Positions 53,101-63,196 of a DNA stretch of 64,000 bases are shown here, piece by piece. The position numbers were made by a program, and so were the translations under genes. Numbering within the stretch: the stretch's first letter is position 1; each line of letters begins with the position of its first letter. The stretch lies in contig NZ_CALBWL010000034.1 in the NCBI RefSeq assembly GCF_937973075.1, forward strand, positions 1-64,000. The letters are read 5' to 3'. Source of the stretch: an uncultured Campylobacter sp. GTDB taxonomy: Bacteria; Campylobacterota; Campylobacteria; Campylobacterales; Campylobacteraceae. The notes under the pieces are model-generated. The model saw only the letters and a list, made by a program, of their open reading frames with translations. It searched no databases and had not been told where the DNA came from.

Positions 53101-53564
53101 TGAAAATGAAAAAAGGTGCAGCAGTGGGCGGCGGCGTAAGCGGGATAATATTTTTAGCTATCATAATCTTCGTGATAGTAAAAATAATATATCCTAAATT
53201 AAGCGGCGCTAAGGATGAGGTTTTAGTAAAAGCTTATGCAGTCGAGCTTGAAGGTGTATTTAAAGATATACAACGCGACTACTTAAATCAAGGGGGCTTT
53301 CGTGAGCTAAAGAGCATGACGGGCTCCAGACAGTTTAGTGATAGCGATCTGGCACGTAGCTTAGCAGTCAATCAAAGCTTTACCTATGGCGTAGGACCGA
53401 AACTCAAAAACGATATGATCTTTTGCGCGACGATCACCTTGCGTCAAGATAGTGATGGGTATTTCTTCACGACTGAGAACATTAACCGCAACAGGGAGCG
53501 CTGCGAAGCATTTCATAAAGATACGACTTATATGAAGCTAAACGGCTTTAGGATAGGCAAATAA
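53097..53564 (+). CDS. Membrane-anchored periplasmic protein, 155 residues
   Basis: One N-terminal helix (AVGGGVSGIIFLAIIIFVIV, about 10-29) anchors a periplasmic domain with three Cys (FCATIT, RERCEAF). The anchored shape resembles pseudopilin-like or minor subunits, yet the cleavage motif of type IV pilins is not present. Third gene of the small operon. Function unknown. Confidence 0.65.
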   Translation: MMKMKKGAAVGGGVSGIIFLAIIIFVIVKIIYPKLSGAKDEVLVKAYAVELEGVFKDIQRDYLNQGGFRELKSMTGSRQFSDSDLARSLAVNQSFTYGVGPKLKNDMIFCATITLRQDSDGYFFTTENINRNRERCEAFHKDTTYMKLNGFRIGK

Positions 53565-54044
53565 TTTTTAAAATTTAATCGCGCGACTGCTATGGATTCG
53601 TAAAGCGTATGTGTAGCATAAGCGCGATAGTACTAGTGAAGTGTGATAACCGTGCGTGTTGGCTCGCACCTCGTGCCAAAAACATGCTAAGATCTCAAGA
53701 ATTCCATCTTTATAGGTTTTTTTCTAAAATTTATGCTTTTAAATCGATATTTTTGCATTTGTATTGACAGCCTATCGGCTAAATTTTAATCATATTTTAG
53801 TTTGCAATTCATATCGGTCATGATTTATGCCATTGCGGTTAAATTTATGAGATGGGTGCTTTGAAGCTATACCCCTCGCACGACGGCGATGTGAGCTGAG
53901 ATTTACGAAAAGCGCCTTATAAAACAAGCGTATTAAAGCAAAATATCAAGGTCATCTTAAATTCATGAAATTTGCACCCTGAAGACGCGCAGAATTTTAT
54001 CGGCGCGGGTTTGGACATGAGTTTTAAAAATCTCTCATAGAATT
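53565..54044. other. 480-base spacer
   Basis: No gene recognised. Less AAATTT-rich than other spacers. Confidence 0.5.
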
Positions 54045-54752
54045 TTATTGCCGATTCACAACCGCCGATTTGATCCAACTACGCAAATAATCTAACTGCT
54101 GCGGCGTATGGAACCAATGCTCGCCGTTTTTCATAACGCTTAAGTCGCAGTCGAACTTCTGCGCAAGATTTTTAGCGATGTAAAGAGGCATCATATCGTC
54201 GTTTTCTGCATATAGAATTCTACTGGGCGTTTCCCACTTAGTGATCGGATTATTCAAAACAAAACTCCAATATTCCCAAAAAAGCGGTTGCCAGACAGGG
54301 GTCAAAATCATCCGCTCTTGCTTCAATCGCTCCTCGCTAACGCCAGCCCTACGCATAATATTTGAAATAACGTATTTCATATCAAGTATCGGCGAGACGA
54401 AGAGGCAGTCGCTAAGCTTTTCGTCGCGAAAGCTTTGCAGGCCGAACCATGCCCCTAGGCTAACGGCAAACAGCGCGATCTCGTCCCAGCGCTTCTTTGC
54501 ATACGATAAGATTTCGCGAAATTCCAAAATAGCGTGTCGCGGATCGCAAGAAGCGGGCTCGCGCCGCCTCTGTCCGTGCCCGGACAGATCAAAGCTAATA
54601 ACCTGCCAGCCTTGCTCGCAAACGACGGAAGCCAAAAGCTCCGCATCCTCCTTGCTTCCGCCCTGCCCGTGAGCGTAGATATAGGCCTTTTCCGAGCGGT
54701 TCCCCCAAACGGCGGCGGGAATGCCGCGTATCTCAATCGCGCTCTTTTGCAT
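54045..54752 (-). CDS. Alpha/beta-hydrolase
   Basis: 235 residues. N-terminal YIYAHGQGGSKEDAELLAS is the oxyanion strand, and the nucleophile elbow is AVSLGAWF (Ser in A-x-S-x-G, the first Gly replaced). A late Asp (YAENDDMMPLY) and His (NGEHWFH) complete the triad. Cytoplasmic, no signal peptide. Substrate unknown; the small-molecule esterase/acyltransferase group is likely. Confidence 0.85.
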   Translation of the reverse strand: MQKSAIEIRGIPAAVWGNRSEKAYIYAHGQGGSKEDAELLASVVCEQGWQVISFDLSGHGQRRREPASCDPRHAILEFREILSYAKKRWDEIALFAVSLGAWFGLQSFRDEKLSDCLFVSPILDMKYVISNIMRRAGVSEERLKQERMILTPVWQPLFWEYWSFVLNNPITKWETPSRILYAENDDMMPLYIAKNLAQKFDCDLSVMKNGEHWFHTPQQLDYLRSWIKSAVVNRQ

Positions 54753-55307
54753 TTTTCGTTCCTTTAATTTTTTGCGTCGATACCCGCATTTGTAGCAATG
54801 TTACAAGCAAAACCATAAATATTGCTGGAATTTAATAGCACGCCCCGCTAGACTACCTGCGATTAGCGATAAATTTTAAAATTTATCGCGCGAGCTGCAC
54901 CTGCCGCTTTGTTTTAAAAATCGTAGAAATTTTGCGCTGTCAGGCTGCAAAAATTCTTGCTACGAAATTCTGTATCGCAATTGCACGCGCCCTAAAATTT
55001 GCGTCTTAAAATTTTTATGTTGTAGAATTCTGCAGGCTGCGAAATTTAAAATTTAAGCTCATGCAAATTTTATCGCGACTCGTGCAAAATTTTAAAATTT
55101 TACGTCCGATTTATTTCAGACTACGCGAGCTGCGAATAAACACCGCTTAAATTTTAAATTTCAAGCGGGCTCACGCCTTAGAAGTTAAAATTCGCGCTAA
55201 TTCATAAGCCACGCTCAAGATACGGTTTTTAAAATTTCGGTGCTTGTTAGTGCTCGTGTAATGCCCTCAATCGCGCTGTGTTTGCTGCGATCGCGCCTCA
55301 AAAAAGC
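54753..55307. other. 555-base spacer
   Basis: No gene. Made of alternating AAATTTTAAAATTT and GC-rich words. Confidence 0.6.
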
Positions 55308-55844
55308 CTAAAAAATCAATCCCGCAGCGCCGAGCTTGATCCCTAAAGATATAACTATCAAAACCCCGAGTCCCGCGAAAAAGCCCGCCAGCACGTCATC
55401 CAGCATCACGCCGAGCCCGCCCTTCACGTCGCGATCAACGCGCCCGATGATCGAGGGTTTGCGGATGTCAAACACCCTAAAAAACAGCAGCGCTAAAATC
55501 ATCGCAAGGCCCGAGATTCTGCTGCTCTCAAAGCCCGCGATCAGCTCCGGCAGCGGCAGCGAAAAGATCTCGCCCACGGGCGCTACGATGCACATCGCGA
55601 TCCACACCCCTACGACCTCGTCGATGACGATCTCGCTGTTATCGTGCGAGCAGGTCCGCTTCTCGTAATCGCCTACGATCTTAAGCGAGACGAAAAAGAC
55701 GAGGCCGGCGCACAAAAACAGCGTCACCTCTCCCGCCAGCATCAAGATTGCAAGCCCCGCTATCCAGCCTGCGATGCTGCCCCAAGTGCCCGGCGCGGGC
55801 TTTAGTAACCCCGCGCCGAAAAATGTAACGAAAATTTTATCCAT
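55308..55844 (-). CDS. pgpA: Phosphatidylglycerophosphatase A
   Basis: 178-residue membrane enzyme that makes phosphatidylglycerol from its phosphate. N-terminal FFGAGLLKPAPGTWGSIAG and the acidic motifs EIVIDEVVGVW and DRDVKGGLGVMLDDVLAG are conserved. It follows the ATP-sulfurylase-like gene, as in C. jejuni (Cj1610). Confidence 0.94.
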   Translation of the reverse strand: MDKIFVTFFGAGLLKPAPGTWGSIAGWIAGLAILMLAGEVTLFLCAGLVFFVSLKIVGDYEKRTCSHDNSEIVIDEVVGVWIAMCIVAPVGEIFSLPLPELIAGFESSRISGLAMILALLFFRVFDIRKPSIIGRVDRDVKGGLGVMLDDVLAGFFAGLGVLIVISLGIKLGAAGLIF

Positions 55845-56543
55845 AATTGTCCTTTTAAATTTTGCTTTTTAAAATTTTACCGCTTATTTTAATTAGGGTA
55901 TCTGCTCGCGTGCGAAAATTTTAAATTTCATTCGTGCATGTAGAATTAATTTGTCCGCCTACACGAAATTAATTCTACTTGCTCGCTAATGTAGGAATTT
56001 TAAATTTCTACTCATTTGCGTAAAAATTTTAAAATTTTGCTCGCCTGCGCGGAGTTTTCAAACCCGTCCGCAAACGCACGGCATTTTGCGCGAGCGAGCA
56101 ATCGTTGCGCTGCATCCGAGTTTTGCGCTGTAACTCGCAGCAACCGCTTAATTTTAAAATTTTAAACTCGCTTGCCGAAAACTTAAAATTTAGATTTGCC
56201 GTGCTGCTTTACATATCCGTCGCGCCTTAAAATTTTAAATCCGCTTCGCCGCATGATTTTATTGCGTCGTTATAAATTTGCTACGTAGCCGAAGCTTTAA
56301 AATTTAAAGCTCGTTTTACCGCACCGCTTGTTTTAAAAATTTAGCTTCGTTATACCGCAAAATTTTACATCAAATTCTGCGTCCGCCGCTCTTTATGCTA
56401 TAAAATTCCGCGCAGTCCTTTCTTTCTGCATTATGAAATTTTACTTTACGTCTAGCCGCCGTAAATTCTAACGTCGCGAAATTTTACCCTCTGCCTAGCT
56501 TCCGCAAATTCCGCGTCATTTTTTTGCGTTGCGCCCTCGAGAG
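55845..56543. other. 699-base spacer, AAATTT-rich
   Basis: No gene. Contains a perfect 13-bp inverted repeat (listed separately) and many GAATTT/AAATTT words. Confidence 0.6.
55940..55978. repeat. Perfect 13-bp inverted repeat
   Basis: GTAGAATTAATTT and AAATTAATTCTAC pair fully around a 13-nt loop. It lies about 95 bases upstream of the pgpA start, in the middle of a low-complexity spacer. Confidence 0.7.
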
Positions 56544-58421
56544 CTACGTCTTTAGCGCGCTGGTTTGATACAGTTGCATAAGCTGCTCGTAAAACTCGCT
56601 TTCGCCGTGGCTCTGCAAGATCCCGCTGTTTGGAAAAAGCTCGTCGTAGAGCTTTTGCAGATCTGAAAATCGCGCGGGAAAGAGCTCGCTTAAAATCATC
56701 GCCGAGATCTCTTTACGCATAAAAATCGCGGGCGGCAAAATCCCCGCGCGCAGCAGTGCTTTTAGATTTTGCGTGCGGTAATGCACGTGATGATGAGCGC
56801 CGTGAGGGCAGTTTTTGGTGCTTACTAGCACCTTACACTTCTCGCAATAGACGTATTCGGGCATCAGCAAAATCTCGATGTCGCCGCGCTTTTGATACTC
56901 GTCCAGCACCGAATGTACGCCACCTCCTTCGAAAAACAGCTCCATATTCGCGTGATTTTGCCCAAAAATTATTTTGTTTATACCTAAATTTTTTGCGATT
57001 GCGCACTGCAGTGCGGGCTTGTCGTCAAAAATCGCAAGCGAGCCCAGATCGATCATCATGGCGCGTTGCGCGACCAAAAAATTTTGCAGTAAATAGCTTA
57101 GCGTTTTTTTGCGTAGCTCGTAGGGCAGGGCATCCGTGCTATTCGTGCCGGTTAAAAAAATCACCACGAAATCCGCCTTATCGATCATATGCCTAATCAG
57201 CCGCTCATGCACGCGGTGGATCGGATCGGCGCAGGTAAAAAACGCTGAAATTTTAGGCGCGGCAAGCGAGCTTGCGACTTTTTTTATGCGCGCGATTTGC
57301 TCTGCAAGCTCATTTTTTAGCAGCGTGATGCGCCCCTGCACTGCAGTTTGCTCTGCGTATGCGTTTTGAAACACCGAGTCTGCGACCTCGCTTGCGCTTG
57401 GGGCATAAACGTCGCTAACGTCTATGCGCGCGACAAGCTCACAATAGGCGGGATTTTTGATGAAATTTTCGGTGGAATTTGAGATAAAATTTCCCGCCGA
57501 ATTTGCTATGGATTTTGCATCTGTGCTGCAAACGCGATTGATCGCAGAATTTTCGGCAAAGTTCCGCGCGGAATTTGCCGCAGAATTTTCGCTGGAGCTT
57601 TTCGCCAAATCCAAAGCGGCATTGTTTGCAGATTTTACATCTGTGCTGCGAGTAAAAGTTTGATTATAGCACGCAGCAAGACTTTCTATATGGTCTAAGC
57701 CCTCGCTTGTGGCGTTTATAGCGCTTTGCGCACTTGCAGTGCGCGCGAAATCCGTACCGCTTTTCGCAAAGCTCTGCTCGTTTTGCGTCGCAGCAGAAAC
57801 CTCATCCTGCAAGTTGCGTGATCCTTTAGCTAGCAAATACGCGCCGCTCTCGCCACTAAGCGAATTTTTGGTGCGTTCAGCTATGCCGTCCTTGCTAAGA
57901 TAAAGCTCTAAAATATCGCCCTTTTTTGCGTCCGCGCAGGAAAAAACGAAATTTATGCCGCATACGCTTAGCTTGCTTGGGCGCAGTAGCTCGCAGTTCT
58001 TGCCGAAAGCGCCGTTTGCGAGCAGGCTCAAGACGTTTAGGTCGGAGCGCGAGATCACTATCTTGCGGATTTGCGTTGCGCTATTATTTGCGCCTTTGCT
58101 CTCGCTTCCGGCTTGCTCTGCTTTTAAATTCCATGCCGCACCCTTAGCTCGCGCTTCATCTTTTCTGGCATTACTCGCCCTTGACGCTTCTAAATTCCGC
58201 ACCGTTTTTAAATCACGCTTTGCTTTTAAATTTTGCTTTGCCTTTAAATTCAGCACCGCATCGCTCGAAGCTCTTGTAGCATTTAGAGGTTTTGTGCCGC
58301 TTAAAATTCCTTCACTTTCAAGCGGTTTTATTTCTTGCAAATTGTCCGCATCGCGCGAAATTTCTATCTCGTCTGCGATCCGTACCGGATGCGCGCGGCT
58401 ATTTTTTTCTTGCGATGCCAT
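56544..58421 (-). CDS. ATP-sulfurylase-like nucleotidyltransferase with low-complexity inserts
   Basis: 625 residues from ATG 58421 (AAGGAAAAAAT in front), 23 bases into cemR; homologous to C. jejuni Cj1609. The catalytic part is the last 270 residues: DPIHRVHERLI (HxxH nucleotidyl motif), TGTNSTDALPYE, IIFGQNHANMELF, and a possible zinc knot YCEKCKVLVSTKNCPHG. The N-terminal half has two Ala/Asn/Ser/Lys-rich tracts (repeated NLKAK-like units; SAxNSAxNF-like units around residues 270-330) inserted in a folded domain. Whether it is a real sulfate adenylyltransferase is doubtful; genes for sulfate assimilation are not nearby. Confidence 0.8.
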   Translation of the reverse strand: MASQEKNSRAHPVRIADEIEISRDADNLQEIKPLESEGILSGTKPLNATRASSDAVLNLKAKQNLKAKRDLKTVRNLEASRASNARKDEARAKGAAWNLKAEQAGSESKGANNSATQIRKIVISRSDLNVLSLLANGAFGKNCELLRPSKLSVCGINFVFSCADAKKGDILELYLSKDGIAERTKNSLSGESGAYLLAKGSRNLQDEVSAATQNEQSFAKSGTDFARTASAQSAINATSEGLDHIESLAACYNQTFTRSTDVKSANNAALDLAKSSSENSAANSARNFAENSAINRVCSTDAKSIANSAGNFISNSTENFIKNPAYCELVARIDVSDVYAPSASEVADSVFQNAYAEQTAVQGRITLLKNELAEQIARIKKVASSLAAPKISAFFTCADPIHRVHERLIRHMIDKADFVVIFLTGTNSTDALPYELRKKTLSYLLQNFLVAQRAMMIDLGSLAIFDDKPALQCAIAKNLGINKIIFGQNHANMELFFEGGGVHSVLDEYQKRGDIEILLMPEYVYCEKCKVLVSTKNCPHGAHHHVHYRTQNLKALLRAGILPPAIFMRKEISAMILSELFPARFSDLQKLYDELFPNSGILQSHGESEFYEQLMQLYQTSALKT

Positions 58422-59262
58422 ATTTTTTCCTTTTCTCCCAAAGCGATTTTCGCGAAATCCCAAGTGCCGCCGCCAGATCGGAGTCGAAATACTCGTCTTG
58501 GTGCGCTACGATCGTGAGCTTTACGTATTCTTCAATGCTTAAAATTTCACTGCGTTCTTTGCTGCTGCCAAGCGTAATTTCGTCGCTAAAGCCCTTTTGC
58601 GCGCCAATGGATCCGGCGATTACACGCATGGATTTGGTTTTGCTTATAAATTTTTCCTTCTGCGCGCCACTTAGGCTGTCGAAATCTGGTGCGTAAAAAA
58701 TCTCCGCGCCGCGTTCTAGCGGCTCAGGGCTTTGCGCGGATAGAATTTTAAGGCGCGATTTTAGCGCAAGCGCGATCTTAAATACCGCCGCAGCCCGCGC
58801 TGCCGCATCGCCGCGCAAAAGAAGCGGGAATTTTATCTGCACTAAACGCGCGGGCGGTATTTCGCACGAAAGGGAGGCCTCTTTAAGCAGCGCCTCGTAG
58901 GCTTCGTTTTGCGATTTTAGCGAGCGAAACTGCGCGTAGTGCTCGATCTTTTTTATGAGCTCCTCTATCATAAATGGCTTTTGGATATAATCCGTTGCGC
59001 CCGCTTTTACGGGGTTTAGCACCGTTTCGCTATCGACGTAGGCGACCATCAAAATTATGATCGAGCGCCTAAATTTCTCGATCAGCGGATAAAAGCTCGC
59101 GCCGCTCCAGCTCGTAGAGAGTAGCACCGCCTCAAACTCCTCCGCAAGGCCCGCCGCGGCTGCTAAACTCGCCGCGTTAGTGCATTCATGCCCCAGCGCG
59201 CCAAGCTTGTTTGCGATACTTTGGGCGAGATAGCTTTCGCTCTCGATTATTAAAATTTTCAT
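58399..59262 (-). CDS. cemR: Atypical response regulator CemR (Cj1608/HP1021 family)
   Basis: 287 residues: receiver-like domain 1-120, a linker domain, and a Fis-like DNA-binding helix pair at the end (SDLAAALGISRKSLWEKRKK). The phospho-acceptor Asp is absent: the strand reads AVLLSTSW, so the protein probably works without phosphorylation, as known for HP1021 and Cj1608, which respond to redox state and control energy metabolism (and bind oriC). Overlaps ispDF by the ATGA arrangement. Confidence 0.92.
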   Translation of the reverse strand: MKILIIESESYLAQSIANKLGALGHECTNAASLAAAAGLAEEFEAVLLSTSWSGASFYPLIEKFRRSIIILMVAYVDSETVLNPVKAGATDYIQKPFMIEELIKKIEHYAQFRSLKSQNEAYEALLKEASLSCEIPPARLVQIKFPLLLRGDAAARAAAVFKIALALKSRLKILSAQSPEPLERGAEIFYAPDFDSLSGAQKEKFISKTKSMRVIAGSIGAQKGFSDEITLGSSKERSEILSIEEYVKLTIVAHQDEYFDSDLAAALGISRKSLWEKRKKYGIARKK

Positions 59263-60581
59263 ACGTCCTGCGCCTTTGCTGCGTGCTTTTGCCAGTCGTA
59301 AAATTTCAAATTTACCGCAGCCTGCGCGGCGATACCCTCGCTTCTGCCCGTAAATCCCAGCCCTTCGGTCGTGGTCGCTTTGACATTGACGCGCGCGCAG
59401 TTTAAAATTTCGCTTAAAACCTCCTGCATCTGTGCTTTGTAGGCTCCGATTTTCGGGCGCTGCGCGATGATCGTAATATCGGCATTTACGAGCTCATAGC
59501 CGTAGCCTATGACGCGCCGCATTACCTTTCGTAACAGCTCCTTGCTATCCGCGCCTTTAAGCTTAGCATCGCTATCGGGGAAAAGTTCGCCGATGTCGCC
59601 TAGCATCGCCGCGCCGCAAATAGCGTCGATTAGGGCGTGGATCGCTACGTCGCCGTCGCTGTGTGCGATCAGCGCGAACTCGCATGGGATCTGCACGCCG
59701 CCAAGCACGATGCCCGCGCCTTTTTCAAGCGCATGCACGTCGTAACCCGTGCCGCAAAAAATATCGCGCGAGCATGGTTTTAAATTTAGCGCCGCCAGAT
59801 CGCTTGCGCGCGTGATCTTAAGCGCGCCCGCTTCGCCTTTTATAAACTCCAACCGTCCGCCCGCGCTGCCGATCGCCGCGCTGTCGTCGGTAAAAATTTC
59901 GCTTCCCTCAAGCGCCTTTTTAAGCAGCGCCGTGCGCGAAAGCTGCGGCGTTTGGATGAGGCGTAGCTCCTCCCTCTTCACTACGTTCTCGCCAAGATAG
60001 GTCGTGTCGTTTACGCCAAGATAGGGGCTGATACAGTCCGCGCCGCCTAAATTTCGTATCAGCGAGGAGATCAGCCCTGGCGAAATTTGCGCGCGGGCTA
60101 CGTCGCTTACGAGCACGAGTTCGCTTTCTACGAGCTGCAGCGCGTTTTTTAGCGAGCTTTGGCGATTTGCGCCGCCGGAGGCGAAGTGAAATTTTAAATT
60201 TGCAGAGCCGCATTCATCTGCGTTGCATCCGACTTGAGCTTTAAAATTTTCCGAGCCCCGCGGCTTGCTTGCGTCGTTTAGATCGTCTGCGCCGCATCCG
60301 ATCCCGCTCTGCTTGCTTTGAAATTTATACTCGCTCGTGCCGTACTCCGCGCTTTTGCCGCGCGCCGAGGCCAAGCTGCACGCATAGAGGCGCTCGCAAT
60401 AGCTCACGTCCTCCTCGTTTACGGCGATTACGATTTTTTTAAATGGGTGCGCTCGTGCAATGCTCTGTGCGACGTATTGCCAAAGCGGCAGCTCGCCCAC
60501 GCGCAGCCACTGCTTTTTGACTGGGAGCTCAAACCTGCTCGAATCGCCCGCGGCGAGCAAAATCAGCGATATATCTTTCAA
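59259..60581 (-). CDS. ispDF: Bifunctional IspD/IspF
   Basis: 440 residues. IspD part (1 to about 275; LILLAAGDSSRFELPVKKQW, GGANRQSSLKNALQ) makes CDP-ME; IspF part (about 283-440; GTGYDVHAL, AHSDGDVAIHALIDAI) cyclises it in the isoprenoid MEP pathway. A roughly 60-residue Ser/Gly/Asn-rich insert (about 75-140) is inserted between the IspD strands. Fusion is common in Campylobacterota. Confidence 0.95.
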   Translation of the reverse strand: MKDISLILLAAGDSSRFELPVKKQWLRVGELPLWQYVAQSIARAHPFKKIVIAVNEEDVSYCERLYACSLASARGKSAEYGTSEYKFQSKQSGIGCGADDLNDASKPRGSENFKAQVGCNADECGSANLKFHFASGGANRQSSLKNALQLVESELVLVSDVARAQISPGLISSLIRNLGGADCISPYLGVNDTTYLGENVVKREELRLIQTPQLSRTALLKKALEGSEIFTDDSAAIGSAGGRLEFIKGEAGALKITRASDLAALNLKPCSRDIFCGTGYDVHALEKGAGIVLGGVQIPCEFALIAHSDGDVAIHALIDAICGAAMLGDIGELFPDSDAKLKGADSKELLRKVMRRVIGYGYELVNADITIIAQRPKIGAYKAQMQEVLSEILNCARVNVKATTTEGLGFTGRSEGIAAQAAVNLKFYDWQKHAAKAQDV

Positions 60582-60764
60582 ATTTTATCCTTGAAATTTT
60601 GTTACGAAATTATACGTATTAAAAATGAAAGCAAAATTAATCGCGGCTTGCGCGCTGAAATATCTTAAGCTTAGGCGTAAATTTACACGGCGCGGCGGCG
60701 AAATTTCAACCTGCGTTACGAAAATAAACGGCAAAAGAAAAGTAAGGATTAATGAAATTTGTTA

Positions 60765-60770
60765 TATTAT
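60765..60770 (+). promoter_or_regulatory. -10 box of thiC
   Basis: TATTAT in TTATATTATAC, with the start codon 28 bases on. The frame extends upstream to a TTG at 60759, which would lie on this promoter, so that start is rejected. No TPP riboswitch is visible in the short leader. Confidence 0.45.
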
Positions 60771-60797
60771 ACGCGCATTTTAAGAAACGAGGCGAAA

Positions 60798-62105
60798 ATG
60801 ACCGAAAGCTGCGTATCGCAGATCTATTTTGCAAAAAGAGGCGAAGTGACGCCGCAGATGAGAGAGGTCGCGCAAAGCGAGCGCATGGACGTGCGGGACT
60901 TGTGCGATCTGATCGCGCAAGGAAGAGCGATCATTCCCGCAAATGTTAATCACAAAAGCTTAAAACCCATCGGTATCGGGCGCGCGCTGCGGTGCAAGAT
61001 CAATGCCAACATCGGCTCCTCGGGCACGACGAGCGATATTAAGGGCGAGCTGAAAAAGCTTGAGGTCTGCTTAAAGTACGGCGCCGATACGGTGATGGAT
61101 CTAAGCACGGGCGGCGATTTGGACGAGATCCGCGCCGCGATAATCGAGCGCTCGCCCGTACCCATAGGCACGGTGCCGATCTATCAGATGATCCATGAGT
61201 TGGGCGATATTAAAAATTTAAAAACGAGCGCTATTCTTAGCACGATCGAGAAGCAGGCGCGGCAGGGAGTGGATTATTTCACGATCCACGCGGGCTTTAA
61301 GCTCGAGTTTATGCCGCTGCTGTCCCGTCGCAAAATGGGTATCGTAAGCAGGGGCGGCTCGCTGATAGCGTCGTGGATGATGAAATTTCACAAGCAAAAC
61401 CCCTTCTACGAAGCATTTGATGAAATTTGCGATATCTGCGCCGCTTACGACGTATCGCTATCTCTGGGCGACGGCTTGCGCCCGGGTTGCTTATACGACG
61501 CGACCGATAGGGCGCAGCTTAGCGAGCTTGAAATTTTAGGCGAGCTCGCCCTGCGCGCGAATGAAAAAAACGTGCAGGTGATGATCGAGGGGCCGGGACA
61601 TATCCCGTTTAACGAGATCGAGCTTAATATGCAGCTAGAGCGCAAACTCTGCCGCGACGCGCCATTTTACGTGCTGGGGCCGCTTCCGACCGACATCGGC
61701 GCGGGCTACGATCATATCAGCAGCGCTATCGGCGGGACGATGGCTGCGTATTGCGGCGCTAGCATGCTCTGCTACGTAACGCCGAAGGAGCATCTGGGGC
61801 TTCCTAATGCAAAAGACGTCAGAGAGGGCATCATCGCGCACAAAATCGCCGCTCACGCCGCGGACGTCGCGCTAGGCAAAGCAGGCGCGATAGAGCGCGA
61901 TCACGAGATGAGCGATGCGAGGTATAATTTTGATTGGAACAGGCAGTTTGAGCTTAGCTTCGATCCTGCGCATGCGCGCGAGCTGCACGACGAGAGCCTG
62001 GGCGATGAAATTTACAAAGGCGCGGAGTTTTGCTCGATGTGCGGGCCGAAATTTTGCGCATATAAAATCAGTAGAAATTTAACCGAAAATAAGGAGAAAG
62101 AATGA
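60798..62105 (+). CDS. thiC: Phosphomethylpyrimidine synthase ThiC
   Basis: 435 residues from ATG 60798 (GAGGCGAAA before it). Radical SAM enzyme that rearranges AIR to HMP-phosphate in thiamine synthesis. Core sequence: [33 protein letters not shown], and the C-terminal cluster motif CSMCGPKFC. It precedes mrp with an ATGA overlap and is not in this position in C. jejuni. Confidence 0.96.
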   Translation: MTESCVSQIYFAKRGEVTPQMREVAQSERMDVRDLCDLIAQGRAIIPANVNHKSLKPIGIGRALRCKINANIGSSGTTSDIKGELKKLEVCLKYGADTVMDLSTGGDLDEIRAAIIERSPVPIGTVPIYQMIHELGDIKNLKTSAILSTIEKQARQGVDYFTIHAGFKLEFMPLLSRRKMGIVSRGGSLIASWMMKFHKQNPFYEAFDEICDICAAYDVSLSLGDGLRPGCLYDATDRAQLSELEILGELALRANEKNVQVMIEGPGHIPFNEIELNMQLERKLCRDAPFYVLGPLPTDIGAGYDHISSAIGGTMAAYCGASMLCYVTPKEHLGLPNAKDVREGIIAHKIAAHAADVALGKAGAIERDHEMSDARYNFDWNRQFELSFDPAHARELHDESLGDEIYKGAEFCSMCGPKFCAYKISRNLTENKEKE

Positions 62106-63196
62106 GTAAAGACGAAGTCTTAAATTTGCTTAAAAGCGTGATCTATCCGGGCTTTTCTAAAAGCATCGTGGATTTTGGATTTGTAAAAGATATCGAGATC
62201 GGCGATAGAATTTTCGTAGGGATCGAAATCCCCAGCGCCAAGCCTGAGATCGCCGCAGAGCTCAGATCGGCGGTGCAAAAGGCGCTCGGCGCGGACGTGG
62301 AAATTTTAATCAAACAACCCAAGATCGCCGAGGAAAAGAGCAACTCTCGCAGCGGCAAAAATATCGCGCCGCAGATCAAGCATTTCGTGATGATCAGCAG
62401 CGGCAAGGGCGGCGTAGGCAAGAGCACGACGACGCTAAATTTAGCCATCAGCACGGCAAAGCTCGGCAAGAGAGTGGGGATTTTGGATGCCGATATTTAC
62501 GGGCCGAATTTGCCGCGAATGCTGGGCGAAGATAAAACGCAAGCAAGCGTCGTGGGGCAGAAGCTAAAGCCGATTTTAAGCCACGGCGTGGAGATGATGA
62601 GCATGGGCGTGCTAATGGAGGAGGGCGCGAGCCTCATCTGGCGGGGCTCGATGATAATGAAAGCGATCGAGCAGCTGCTAAAAGACGTGGCATGGAGCGA
62701 TCTGGACGTACTGTTTTTGGATATGCCTCCGGGTACGGGCGATGCGCAGCTTACGCTCGCTCAGAGCGTGCCCGTGACGGCGGGCGTGTGCGTCACGACG
62801 CCGCAGACGGTCGCGCTGGACGACAGCGCGCGCGGGCTTGATATGTTCGAAAAGCTCCACATCCCGATCGCAGGCCTTATCGAGAATATGAGCGGCTTCA
62901 TCTGCCCCGATAACGGCAAGGAGTATGATATCTTCGGTCGCGGCGGCGCGCAAAAGCTGGCGCAGCGATACAACACCGAAGTAATCGGCGAGATCCCGAT
63001 CGAGATCGCTATCCGCGAGGGCGGCGACAGCGGCAAGCCGGTGAGCTTCTACGCGCCCGATTCTTTGAGTGCGAAGCGCTACGAAGAGGCCGCGCGCAAG
63101 CTGTGGGAGAAGATCGAGAAGATCGATCGCGAGGAGCTGGCGGACAACTCCGCGATCCAGCCGGTGATGGACGGCAAGAGCGCCTGCTCAAATTAG
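62102..63196 (+). CDS. mrp: Mrp/ApbC Fe-S cluster carrier ATPase
   Basis: 364 residues. N-terminal DUF59-like domain (1-90), then deviant Walker [12 protein letters not shown] near 101, [24 protein letters not shown], and a VENMSGF-like region ([14 protein letters not shown] with Cys). It stores and delivers [4Fe-4S] clusters to targets; ThiC beside it is an Fe-S enzyme and a plausible client. The usual C-x2-C pair of Mrp is not seen; only single Cys (FICPD). Confidence 0.93.
   Translation: MSKDEVLNLLKSVIYPGFSKSIVDFGFVKDIEIGDRIFVGIEIPSAKPEIAAELRSAVQKALGADVEILIKQPKIAEEKSNSRSGKNIAPQIKHFVMISSGKGGVGKSTTTLNLAISTAKLGKRVGILDADIYGPNLPRMLGEDKTQASVVGQKLKPILSHGVEMMSMGVLMEEGASLIWRGSMIMKAIEQLLKDVAWSDLDVLFLDMPPGTGDAQLTLAQSVPVTAGVCVTTPQTVALDDSARGLDMFEKLHIPIAGLIENMSGFICPDNGKEYDIFGRGGAQKLAQRYNTEVIGEIPIEIAIREGGDSGKPVSFYAPDSLSAKRYEEAARKLWEKIEKIDREELADNSAIQPVMDGKSACSN

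Noticed and set aside
60601..60797. TPP riboswitch in front of thiC
   Set aside because: The conserved THI-box words (CTGAGA and the ACCTGA...GGATAATGCC part) are absent, and the inferred promoter leaves only a leader of about 20 bases.
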